A stretch of DNA of 6,255 bases, taken from positions 1 through 6,255 of the forward strand of contig JAGHAW010000206.1 in assembly GCA_021161305.1 (NCBI GenBank). The letters run 5' to 3'. The notes beneath the pieces are model-generated. The model was not told where the DNA came from. It ran no database searches and was given only the letters and a program-made list of their open reading frames with translations. How positions within the stretch are numbered: the stretch's first letter is position 1; each line of letters opens with the position of its first letter. The translations under genes and the position numbers were made by a program. This DNA comes from Sulfurimonas sp. GTDB taxonomy: Bacteria > Campylobacterota > Campylobacteria > Campylobacterales > Sulfurimonadaceae. Positions 1 to 6,224 of this stretch are shown here, in pieces.

Positions 1-1
1 T

Positions 2-367
2 TCCAATATAGAACTTTTTAAAACTCTGAGTACAAAATTTCCAGATGTTGAGGCTTTTGGTACTCAACTAGTTAAAAATGAATCTGCACTGAGTGAAGCA
101 AATGATGCTATAGAAGTTTTACAAAATAGTGGTGATTCTATAATGAGTGTTATGGATATAATGCAGTACCAAGATATACACCGTCAAAAAATTGAACGGG
201 TTATAAATGTTATGAGAGCATTAGCTAAATATATGAACACGCTATTTGAAGGTAAAATTGATGATGATAAAAGAGTTTCATCTGCTACGCATATTGCCGG
301 TGATACGCATAATGAATTAGCATCAACTGATGATATTGAAGCACTTTTAGATCAGTTTTCAAAATAA
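2..367 (+). CDS. cheZ: CheZ-like CheY-P phosphatase, 3' part (5' end outside window)
   Basis: The frame is open from base 2, so the gene enters from outside the window; the ATG at 143 is internal. About 121 residues are visible. The key segment, translated from base 170, reads QDIHRQKIERV. It keeps the DxxxQ spacing (Asp at 173-175, Gln at 185-187) of the CheZ catalytic helix, where E. coli has QDLTGQVIKR. The last residues, DDIEALLDQFSK, resemble the acidic amphipathic tail with which CheZ grips CheY (E. coli DDLLDSLGF). A Thr/Ser/Asp-rich linker of about 25 residues separates helix and tail, as in the family. CheZ speeds CheY-P dephosphorylation in the cytoplasm near the chemoreceptors or motor. 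Its divergence and the adjacent U32 gene match the remote H. pylori CheZ (HP0170). The call rests on these two motifs and synteny; the N-terminal half is unseen. Confidence 0.75.
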   Translation, partial: SNIELFKTLSTKFPDVEAFGTQLVKNESALSEANDAIEVLQNSGDSIMSVMDIMQYQDIHRQKIERVINVMRALAKYMNTLFEGKIDDDKRVSSATHIAGDTHNELASTDDIEALLDQFSK

Positions 368-1659
368 TGCAGAAAGTAGAACTTTTATCTCCCGCGGGAA
401 CTTTGGAAAAATTAAAAATAGCTTTTGACTTTGGTGCTGATGCTGTTTATGGTGGTGTTAGTCATTTTTCACTTCGTATAAGAAGTGGCAAAGAATTTAG
501 TATGGAAGAGTTTGCAGAGGGTATAGAGTACGCTCATGAAAGAGGCAAGAAGGTCTATGTAACTATAAACGGTTTTCCTTTTAACTCTCAACTGAATCTT
601 CTTAAAAAACATATCTTGGCAATGGCAGAATTGAATCCTGACGCTTTTATAGTTGCGACACCGGGAGTTTTAAAACTTTGTCACGACTTAGTTCCAAACA
701 TGCCACTACATCTTTCAACTCAAGCTAATGTTATGAATGTTTTAGATGCAAAAATCTTTTATGACATGGGTGCTGTTCGCATCATTACAGCACGAGAAAT
801 TTCGCTAAAAGACCTTGTGGCTATTAAAACAGAACTTCCAGAACTTGAACTTGAAGTTTTTGTTCATGGTTCTATGTGTTTTGCATATAGTGGTCGATGT
901 CTTATCTCAACCCTTCAAAGTGGTAGAGTGCCAAATCGTGGAAGTTGTGCTAATGATTGTAGATTTGACTATGAACTTTACGCTGCAAATCCTGAGACAG
1001 GGACTCTTTTTAGACTTGATGAAGAAGAGGGAGTTGGTACTTACATTATGAATGCAAAAGATTTAAATCTTGCTTCACATATGAAAGAGATTTTAGATTC
1101 TGGTGTTGTTGATTCTGTAAAAATCGAGGGTAGAACAAAAACTGCTTACTATGCAGCTACAACAGCAAAAGCTTATAGAATGGCAATAGATGATTATTAT
1201 GATGAAGAGTTTAATGCTGAAAAATATCAGTATGAATTGCAATCTTTACAAAATCGTGGATATACAGATGCTTACTTAGTATCAAGACCATTTGAAAAGC
1301 ATGATACTCAAAGTCTAGATTTTACTATGCAATTTGGGACTCATCAAGTTAGTGGTGTGGTTAATGAAGAGGGAACTCACTTTTTATGTAAGTATAAAAC
1401 TTTGCCAAATGATGAACTAGAAGTAGTAGCACCTATTGGAAGTGAGATAGCTATGGTAGATAATGAGATTGGCTCGATTTATGAGAGAGATGGAAGAATC
1501 TACTTAAAACTAAAACAATTGCTTGCTCAAAATGGTAAATTGTGGGAAGAGGTTCATAGTGGAAATGTAAATCCTATGACTCTACCAGCATCTCTACCTG
1601 CTTATACATTTTTAAGAACATCTGCTCATTTAGGTATGGGAACTTACTCAAAAAGATAG
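367..1659 (+). CDS. trhP: TrhP/YegQ-type U32 protein, probable tRNA wobble-uridine hydroxylation enzyme
   Basis: This 430-residue protein is close to E. coli YegQ/TrhP in length and sequence. It opens with ELLSPAGTLEKLKIAFDFGA (residues 5-24) and continues with GADAVYGG, then HLSTQANVMN near 115-124. The U32 signature EVFVHGSMCFAYSGRCLIS spans 163-181. Cys171, Cys178, Cys194 and Cys198 are spaced like the [4Fe-4S] ligands of U32 hydroxylases. YIMNAKDL (226-233) and VKIEGRTK (251-258) follow, and a C-terminal beta-rich domain starts near 330. In characterised relatives TrhP makes 5-hydroxyuridine at tRNA position 34, using prephenate-dependent chemistry; that function is inferred here. Databases often label such genes collagenase or peptidase U32, but I see no protease motif. 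The ATG overlaps the cheZ stop in TAATG with no clear Shine-Dalgarno, suggesting translational coupling. No signal peptide is seen. Confidence 0.85.
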   Translation: MQKVELLSPAGTLEKLKIAFDFGADAVYGGVSHFSLRIRSGKEFSMEEFAEGIEYAHERGKKVYVTINGFPFNSQLNLLKKHILAMAELNPDAFIVATPGVLKLCHDLVPNMPLHLSTQANVMNVLDAKIFYDMGAVRIITAREISLKDLVAIKTELPELELEVFVHGSMCFAYSGRCLISTLQSGRVPNRGSCANDCRFDYELYAANPETGTLFRLDEEEGVGTYIMNAKDLNLASHMKEILDSGVVDSVKIEGRTKTAYYAATTAKAYRMAIDDYYDEEFNAEKYQYELQSLQNRGYTDAYLVSRPFEKHDTQSLDFTMQFGTHQVSGVVNEEGTHFLCKYKTLPNDELEVVAPIGSEIAMVDNEIGSIYERDGRIYLKLKQLLAQNGKLWEEVHSGNVNPMTLPASLPAYTFLRTSAHLGMGTYSKR

Positions 1660-1660
1660 A

Positions 1661-4102
1661 ATGAAAATTTTAAAAAACAAAAGACTTCAATGGTTAGAAC
1701 AATTTTTAAATAGTTCTCATATTGGAATCTTAGTTGTTGATAAGAACCGTAAGAATCTACTTGTAAACCAACATTTATGTGAAGTTTTTGGTTATAGCGA
1801 GGATGAACTTCTTAGTGCTACGGCTGAAATCTTTCACATTAATCATGAAACTTTTTTAAATTTTGCTGAACAAGCTTTTAACTTTGTAATTCAGGGAAAA
1901 GCTGTTGGTATAGATTATCAGTTTAAGAAAAAAGATGGTTCACTTTTTTGGATTCATATTGCTGGAGATGTACTAGAGAATCAAGAGGAAGTTCTCTGGA
2001 CTATGGTTGATATAACAAGAAGAAAAGATGCCCAAAAAGAGATACTATTTTTAAAAAAGCGTATGGAACTAGCTCTGGAAGGAAATCAAGATGTTATTTG
2101 GGATTGGAATTTTATAAATAATACTTTGTTTGTCTCTGAAAGGTGGAAAGAGATAATAGGCTATGGCGTAGATGAATTTCCAAATAAGATTAAACAATGG
2201 AGAAAACATATACATCCAGATGATTTACGAAAAGTTTTAGATGCAATATCGGATAATATACAAGGGAAAACAGAATATTTAGATAATATTCATAGACTTA
2301 GACATAAAGATGGTCATTGGATTTGGATTCATTTACGAGGAAAGACACACTATGATGTAAATGGTAAAGCTATTCGTATGACTGGTACTCATAGTGATAT
2401 AACTCATAAAAGAGAGTTAGAATTAAAAAATGCTTATCAATCAAAAATAATTGAGCAGATACATGATAGTGTAACAGTAACAGACCTTCAAGGGATTATA
2501 ATAAGTTGGAATAGAGGTGCAGAGTTCCTTTCAGGCTATAAAGCTAAAGAGGTAGTTGGTAAGCATGTTAAGTTTATGTATGTAGAAAAAGATTATAAAC
2601 AACTTGAAAAAAACATAGAAATTTTAATGAAAGATGGAGAGTATCATACTGAAGTTCAACTAGTTAAAAAATCTAAAGAGATTATAGATGCTGATATGTC
2701 TTTTTCACTTTTAAGAGATGAAAAGGGAACTTTGATAGGTACGATTGCCTATGCTCAAGATATAACTTTAAGAAAACAAGCTCAAATAGCTCTTCATCAT
2801 CAAGCTTATCATGATGCCTTGACAGGACTTCCAAATAGGATTTTATTTAACGATAGACTAGAACAAGGTATGCAAAAAGCTAAAAGAAATCATACAATAT
2901 TGGCACTGCTTTTTTTAGACCTTGACCAGTTTAAAGAGATTAACGACTCTTTAGGTCATAATATAGGTGACAAAGTTTTAAAAATTGTAGCACAAAGATT
3001 TATAAAAATAATAAGAGAAGAAGATTCTATCGCTCGTTTAGGTGGAGATGAATTTACTGTTTTAGTACAAGATTTAAAAATAGGAGAAGATGCATCATTG
3101 ATAGCACAGAAAATACTTGAAGTTTTATCTAAAGCCATTTTGGTTGATGAACATGAACTCTATGTTTCTTGTAGTATAGGAATCAGTCTATACCCAAATG
3201 ATGGAACATCCTCGCAAGATCTTTTAAAATATGCAGATGCTGCGATGTATAAAGCGAAAGAAGAGGGAAGAAATAACTTTCAGTTTTATTTATCGGAGAT
3301 GACAAAACTAGCTTTTGAAAAGGTTGTCATAGAGTCGAGTCTTAGAGCAGCTTTAGCCAACGAAGACTTTATGGTTTATTATCAACCTCAAGTGAATGGA
3401 AGAACGGATAAACTTATAGGTATGGAAGCTTTAGTTAGATGGAATCATGCTGTTATGGGCATAGTAAGTCCTGATAAATTTATTCCAATTGCTGAATCTA
3501 GCGGGCTTATAGTTGATTTAGATAGATTTGTTATGAAAACTGCTATGACTCAAATAGCACAATGGTATAAAGATGGTTTAAATCCTGGTGTTTTAGCTTT
3601 AAACCTTGCCGTAAAGCAACTTCAAAAAAAAGATTTTATACCTATGTTTGAAAAAATGATGCAAGAAACTGGGTGTAGGTCCCAATGGATTGAACTTGAA
3701 GTTACTGAAGGTCAGATTATGACTAATCCCCAAGAGGGTATAAAAATTCTAAATAAAATCAGTAATATTGGTATAGAACTAGCAGTTGATGATTTTGGAA
3801 CAGGCTATTCCTCTTTAGCATACCTTAAAAAGCTACCCATTGATAAACTAAAAATTGATAAATCTTTTGTAAATGATTTGCCTTATGATGAGGAGGATGT
3901 CGGTATTGCAAAAGCTGTTATAGCACTATCAAAGAGTTTAAACTTAAAAGTTATTGCAGAGGGAGTTGAAACGCAAAAACAAAAAGAGTTTTTAGTACAA
4001 AATGGTTGTGAAAATATTCAAGGTTATTTTTATGCTAAGCCTATGTCTGCAAATGAGATGAAAGAGTTTTTGTTCAAAGAATTACAAAATAAAATATTAT
4101 AA
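1661..4102 (+). CDS. PAS-PAS-PAS-GGDEF-EAL cyclic-di-GMP synthase/phosphodiesterase
   Basis: This 813-residue protein has no membrane segment or signal peptide, so it is a cytoplasmic sensor enzyme. Three PAS domains lie at about 10-122, 133-250 (PAS_3-like, ending GTHSDIT) and 258-372 (ending YAQDIT). The GGDEF domain is at about 380-545, starting from HDALTGLPNR, with an exact GGDEF at 461-465. R452 and D455 form an RxxD inhibitory site five residues upstream. The EAL domain is at about 550-808. It has E589-A590-L591, N648, E680 and E683 (VTEG where ITES is usual), DDFGTGYSS at 710-718, K731, E767 in VIAEGVET and Q787 in QGYF. Both active sites therefore look intact, so the enzyme could make and break c-di-GMP, and the PAS domains may set the balance. 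The signal and cofactor are unknown. It starts one base after the trhP stop with only a weak Shine-Dalgarno, so it is probably co-transcribed with cheZ-trhP. Confidence 0.93.
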   Translation: MKILKNKRLQWLEQFLNSSHIGILVVDKNRKNLLVNQHLCEVFGYSEDELLSATAEIFHINHETFLNFAEQAFNFVIQGKAVGIDYQFKKKDGSLFWIHIAGDVLENQEEVLWTMVDITRRKDAQKEILFLKKRMELALEGNQDVIWDWNFINNTLFVSERWKEIIGYGVDEFPNKIKQWRKHIHPDDLRKVLDAISDNIQGKTEYLDNIHRLRHKDGHWIWIHLRGKTHYDVNGKAIRMTGTHSDITHKRELELKNAYQSKIIEQIHDSVTVTDLQGIIISWNRGAEFLSGYKAKEVVGKHVKFMYVEKDYKQLEKNIEILMKDGEYHTEVQLVKKSKEIIDADMSFSLLRDEKGTLIGTIAYAQDITLRKQAQIALHHQAYHDALTGLPNRILFNDRLEQGMQKAKRNHTILALLFLDLDQFKEINDSLGHNIGDKVLKIVAQRFIKIIREEDSIARLGGDEFTVLVQDLKIGEDASLIAQKILEVLSKAILVDEHELYVSCSIGISLYPNDGTSSQDLLKYADAAMYKAKEEGRNNFQFYLSEMTKLAFEKVVIESSLRAALANEDFMVYYQPQVNGRTDKLIGMEALVRWNHAVMGIVSPDKFIPIAESSGLIVDLDRFVMKTAMTQIAQWYKDGLNPGVLALNLAVKQLQKKDFIPMFEKMMQETGCRSQWIELEVTEGQIMTNPQEGIKILNKISNIGIELAVDDFGTGYSSLAYLKKLPIDKLKIDKSFVNDLPYDEEDVGIAKAVIALSKSLNLKVIAEGVETQKQKEFLVQNGCENIQGYFYAKPMSANEMKEFLFKELQNKIL

Positions 4103-4120
4103 TTTTAGAAATAAAAATAT

Positions 4121-4126
4121 GGGGAA
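4121..4126 (+). promoter_or_regulatory. Ribosome binding site of purE
   Basis: GGGGAA lies seven bases before the ATG at 4134. It is a clear G-rich Shine-Dalgarno in an AT-rich gap, and stronger than anything before trhP or the GGDEF/EAL gene. It fixes the purE start and suggests purE is translated independently of the upstream gene. I see no convincing promoter in the 31-base gap, so purE may be read through from upstream or from a promoter inside the previous gene. Confidence 0.7.
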
Positions 4127-4133
4127 ATAATAG

Positions 4134-4631
4134 ATGAAATTTGTTTCAATAGTAATGGGTTCAAAAAGTGATTATGAAGTGATGAAGTCATGTTCAGACA
4201 CATTGGAGGTCTTTGGTGTTAACTATGAGATGATTATATCTTCTGCACATCGTTCACCAGAGAGAACAGCAACATATATTCAAGATGCTGAAAAAAAAGG
4301 TGCTCAAGTTTTTATCGCTGCTGCCGGTATGGCCGCACATTTAGCAGGTGTTTTATCATCTAAAACGGTTAAACCTATTATTGGTGTTCCGATGTCAGCT
4401 TCTGCTTTGAGTGGGATTGATGCACTACTATCAACTGTTCAAATGCCAGCTGGAATGCCAGTTGCTACTGTTGCTATAGGAAAAGCTGGAGCGATAAACT
4501 CTGCTTACTTGGCTATGCAGATGTTAGCTCTTGGTAATGAAGAGTTGTCTATCAAACTAAAAGAAGATAGAATTGCTAAAGCTAAAAAAGTTGAGATGGA
4601 TTCTTTAGAGATAGAGACTATTATCAAATAA
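4134..4631 (+). CDS. purE: PurE, N5-carboxyaminoimidazole ribonucleotide mutase (class I)
   Basis: This 165-residue protein has the normal length for class I PurE and aligns with the family end to end. It has the phosphate-binding loop VMGSKSD (7-13) and SAHRSPE (37-43), in which His39 is the counterpart of the catalytic histidine. AAGMAAHLAG is at 63-72, GVPMS at 84-88, and QMPAGMPVATVAIGKAGA at 103-120. The enzyme converts N5-CAIR to CAIR in de novo purine synthesis, in the cytoplasm as an octamer in known members. It normally follows PurK, but no purK or other pur gene is in this window. It sits 31 bases after the c-di-GMP gene on the same strand. A run of eight A at 4291-4298 falls in the lysine codons and leaves the frame intact. 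The last 30 or so residues are a charged helical tail. Confidence 0.96.
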   Translation: MKFVSIVMGSKSDYEVMKSCSDTLEVFGVNYEMIISSAHRSPERTATYIQDAEKKGAQVFIAAAGMAAHLAGVLSSKTVKPIIGVPMSASALSGIDALLSTVQMPAGMPVATVAIGKAGAINSAYLAMQMLALGNEELSIKLKEDRIAKAKKVEMDSLEIETIIK

Positions 4632-4656
4632 ACTTTAGATAACATAAGTCATACGG

Positions 4657-4734
4657 CACTAGTGTTGTGGACTTCCTGTCGAAGGAAACTAAGCGTTAGC
4701 GTAGATAAAGGAATTACTTCCTTTATCGTCACAA
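4657..4734 (+). other. Structured intergenic element, cloverleaf-like; possible ncRNA, leader RNA or dispersed repeat
   Basis: An outer stem pairs TTGT (4665-4668) plus GAC (4670-4672) with GTCACAA (4728-4734), leaving G4669 bulged. It encloses three hairpins. TTCCT (4673-4677) pairs with AGGAA (4683-4687) around loop GTCGA. CTAA (4689-4692) pairs with TTAG (4696-4699) around GCG. A perfect 10-bp hairpin spans 4704-4727. The first and third hairpins abut the outer stem directly, as in a multi-branched junction. The palindrome CACTAGTG (4657-4664) lies just outside. It is not a tRNA: there is no T-loop sequence or CCA-end logic. The pairings are read by eye; transcription, strand and family are unknown. 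It could equally be a non-autonomous repeat, in which case its strand has no meaning. Confidence 0.5.
4704..4727 (+). terminator. Perfect 10-bp hairpin downstream of purE, possible terminator
   Basis: GATAAAGGAA (4704-4713) pairs perfectly with TTCCTTTATC (4718-4727) around the loop TTAC. It lies about 70 bases after the purE stop and could end purE transcription or block 3' exonucleases. The following bases, GTCACAAATAAT, contain no U tract, so this is not a standard intrinsic terminator. It may be only part of the larger folded element. Confidence 0.3.
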
Positions 4735-4749
4735 ATAATATGCAAAGGT

Positions 4750-4780
4750 TCCCTTAAATTTATGAAATAAATTAAAGGAA
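4750..4780 (+). promoter_or_regulatory. Shine-Dalgarno of the coiled-coil gene inside a hairpin
   Basis: TAAAGGAA (4773-4780) is a good Shine-Dalgarno five bases before the ATG at 4786. It lies in the right arm of an inverted repeat. AATTTA (4757-4762) pairs with TAAATT (4768-4773) around TGAAA. After an A-A mismatch, CCTT (4752-4755) pairs with AAGG (4775-4778). The hairpin would hide the binding site, though it is AT-rich and probably only moderately stable. The same TAAAGGAA also occurs at 4706-4713 in the upstream hairpin, whose other arm could pair here instead. Regulation is inferred, not shown. Confidence 0.45.
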
Positions 4781-4785
4781 TAGTT

Positions 4786-5259
4786 ATGAAGTGGATGAGT
4801 GAAGAAGAGTATAGTGCGTTGACAGGTCTGAATATTTCAGCAATTGATGATTTGTGTGAACGGGGGAAACTTACTATTAAAGTTGAGAATGGGGTTAGAA
4901 TGATTGATCCATCTCAAGGTGCAGATGAAGTAGTTCCTGCTCAACTTAAAGTTCTTTCTGCTCATAACACTCATGAGATGATAGTTCAGCCTGAGTTTGT
5001 AGAAAAAACTATAGGTACTATTATAAATCTTCATGAAAAAGTTCTTGATTCAAAAGATGAAACTATTGAGGCCATAAAGGTTGAAAATGTTTTTTTGAGA
5101 GAAGCATTAGAATCTCTACAAGAACTTTATGATGAAGATAGAAAGACCATTCACACTTTGCAAGAACAACTTAAACTCTCACAACAAGAAGTTGAATTTA
5201 TGAGAAGAAAATATAAACTTATGTGGAATAAAGCCATCGAAGAGCATACAGACAAGTGA
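4786..5259 (+). CDS. Small protein with N-terminal HTH-like segment and C-terminal coiled coil, function unknown
   Basis: This 157-residue acidic, soluble protein is one I cannot name with certainty. Residues 1-42 (EEEYSALTGLNISAIDDLCE, then a strand-like KLTIKVENGVRMID) resemble the first helix-turn-helix and wing of MerR/excisionase-type domains. A short linker (about 43-68) leads into a long heptad-rich helix at about 70-152, rich in Glu, Lys, Leu and Gln, with no Pro after residue 69. It therefore probably dimerises. It may belong to a Campylobacterota-specific family such as DUF3972, but that name is from memory and unverified. DNA binding is inferred from the N-terminus only; a scaffold role is equally possible. 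It has a clear Shine-Dalgarno. Its TGA overlaps the GTG start of the DUF89 gene, so the two are co-translated and may share a pathway. Confidence 0.8.
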   Translation: MKWMSEEEYSALTGLNISAIDDLCERGKLTIKVENGVRMIDPSQGADEVVPAQLKVLSAHNTHEMIVQPEFVEKTIGTIINLHEKVLDSKDETIEAIKVENVFLREALESLQELYDEDRKTIHTLQEQLKLSQQEVEFMRRKYKLMWNKAIEEHTDK

Positions 5260-6113
5260 ATATAAATGAAACTTGTGTTGAGTGCATAATCAATCAAAGT
5301 CTTAAAGTTGCACAAGCTATAGAAGCAACTGAGGAACTTTCATCCAAATTGAAAAACAGTGTTGAAGAGATGAGCAGAGATTTTTCATTTTCTTTAACTC
5401 CCCCTGAAATCGCATCTTCTGTTTATGAGAAAATGGCAGAAATCGCCAATAAAGAAGATATTTATGATGAGGTAAAAAAACTTTCAACTCAAAAATCACT
5501 CTCTTTTGTACCACTTTTAAAAACAAAACTCTCTACGAGCCAAGACAAACTTTTAACAGCTACAAAAATCGCAGTTGCAGGTAATGTTATAGATTTGGCA
5601 GCTGCAGTTCAGTTTGATTTAGAAGATGAACTGGAAAAAGTTTTTGACACAGAGTTTGGACATAATGATTTTAAAAAGCTTGAGTGTGAACTAATAAAAG
5701 CCAAGAGTGTTGTGATACTTGGAGACAATGTTGGAGAACATATTTTTGACTATATGTTTGTTGAGATTTTAAAAGAGCTGTTTCCAAATGTAAACTACTC
5801 ATATATGGTAAGAGGAAATCCGATTATCAATGATGTAACTATGAAAGAGGCTAAAGAGGCTGGATTTGATAAACTTTGTGACTTGGTTGACAGTGGTGTA
5901 AACAGTCCGGGGTTTGCTTACTCAAGAGCAACTTCACACGCTAAAAAACTTTTTGATGAGGCTGATTTAGTTATATCTAAAGGTATGGGTAATTATGAGT
6001 GTTTAAGCCCAACGCATAGAAAAAATATCTGTTTTTTACTAAAAGTTAAGTGTGAAGTTGTTGCTGATTCTCTGAATCAAGAGGTAGGCGATATAGTTTG
6101 TAAGATGGTATAA
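5256..6113 (+). CDS. DUF89/ARMT1-like metal-dependent phosphatase (stand-alone prokaryotic type)
   Basis: This 285-residue cytoplasmic protein shows the DUF89 motifs in order. An N-terminal CxxC (Cys7, Cys10 in CVECIINQ) is typical of the microbial/archaeal subgroup. GNVIDLA is at 109-115, ILGDNVGEHIFD at 154-165, MVRGNPIINDVT at 184-195, DSGVNSPG at 212-219 and ISKGMGNYE at 240-248. Asp157, Asn158 and Asp193 match the metal-binding Asp-Asn-Asp of characterised relatives. Family members are Mn/Co/Ni-dependent phosphatases thought to remove harmful phosphorylated metabolites; the substrate here is unknown. The start is GTG at 5256, four bases overlapping the upstream stop (GTGA). It is supported because it lies just before the conserved CxxC, and the nearby ATG at 5266 is out of frame. 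A methyltransferase role, once proposed for ARMT1, is less likely. Adjacency to purE hints at nucleotide metabolism but proves nothing. Confidence 0.88.
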   Translation: MNINETCVECIINQSLKVAQAIEATEELSSKLKNSVEEMSRDFSFSLTPPEIASSVYEKMAEIANKEDIYDEVKKLSTQKSLSFVPLLKTKLSTSQDKLLTATKIAVAGNVIDLAAAVQFDLEDELEKVFDTEFGHNDFKKLECELIKAKSVVILGDNVGEHIFDYMFVEILKELFPNVNYSYMVRGNPIINDVTMKEAKEAGFDKLCDLVDSGVNSPGFAYSRATSHAKKLFDEADLVISKGMGNYECLSPTHRKNICFLLKVKCEVVADSLNQEVGDIVCKMV

Positions 6114-6140
6114 TACACTATAAATTTACTAGAATTCTCT

Positions 6141-6165
6141 CGTTCCCAAGTTCTACTTGGGAATG
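6141..6165 (+). repeat. REP-like hairpin, plus-orientation copy
   Basis: TTCCCAAGT (6143-6151) pairs perfectly with ACTTGGGAA (6155-6163) around the loop TCT. Outside this, G6142-T6164 forms a wobble pair and C6141-G6165 a Watson-Crick pair, giving an 11-bp stem. The frame CGTTCCCA...TGGGAATG is the one I recall from a widely dispersed bacterial REP family. No T tract follows, so it is not a classic intrinsic terminator. Confidence 0.7.
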
Positions 6166-6198
6166 TATATAGTTGTTGTTATGTGTAAATATGTATGA

Positions 6199-6224
6199 AT
6201 TCCCAAGCAAAGCATGGGAACTAG
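6199..6224 (-). repeat. REP-like hairpin, minus-orientation copy
   Basis: On the plus strand TTCCCAAGC (6200-6208) pairs with GCATGGGAA (6212-6220) around AAA, with one A-A mismatch (6206/6214). On the minus strand it reads TAGTTCCCATGCTTTGC and so on, matching the first copy in the TTCCCA core and in the GAAT...ATA tail. The stem is followed on the plus strand by CTAGAAAAAATATAG, an A-run that would be a T-run for transcription from the right, so it could end a leftward transcript. The last 30 bases of the window hold nothing else I can name. Confidence 0.65.

Noticed and set aside
815..1051. Plus-strand open frame of 78 codons inside trhP
   Set aside because: It lies in another frame of a conserved gene, has no ribosome binding site and gives a low-complexity Leu/Val-rich product.
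2956..3138. Minus-strand open frame inside the GGDEF domain
   Set aside because: It is antisense to the conserved GGDEF motif region and shows no recognisable protein or start signal.
4291..4298. A8 tract in purE (and another at 3624-3631) as a programmed frameshift or phase-variable site
   Set aside because: Both tracts encode Lys in frame, and the proteins continue with conserved motifs. A-runs are expected at this base composition, and no alternative product is apparent.
4657..4664. CACTAGTG palindrome as an operator
   Set aside because: A single 8-base palindrome with no second copy and no promoter nearby is too little to support a repressor site.
4665..4734. tRNA gene suggested by the cloverleaf-like folding
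   Set aside because: The stem lengths do not fit, no T-loop consensus or plausible anticodon arm is present, and the closing stem has a bulge.
4735..4750. Promoter -10 candidate (AATAATATG) before the coiled-coil gene
   Set aside because: AT-rich matches are frequent in this sequence, the match is poor and no supporting -35 or spacing signal is seen.
4837..5034. Minus-strand open frame inside the coiled-coil gene
   Set aside because: It is the shadow of a well-supported plus-strand gene, and the product is Asn/Phe/Tyr-rich without family features.
5317..5526. Minus-strand open frame inside the DUF89 gene
   Set aside because: It is antisense to a conserved gene with no own start signals.
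6141..6224. CRISPR array suggested by two similar repeats about 33 bases apart
   Set aside because: There are only two copies, in opposite orientation and with a hairpin core, and no cas gene. The layout is that of paired REP units.
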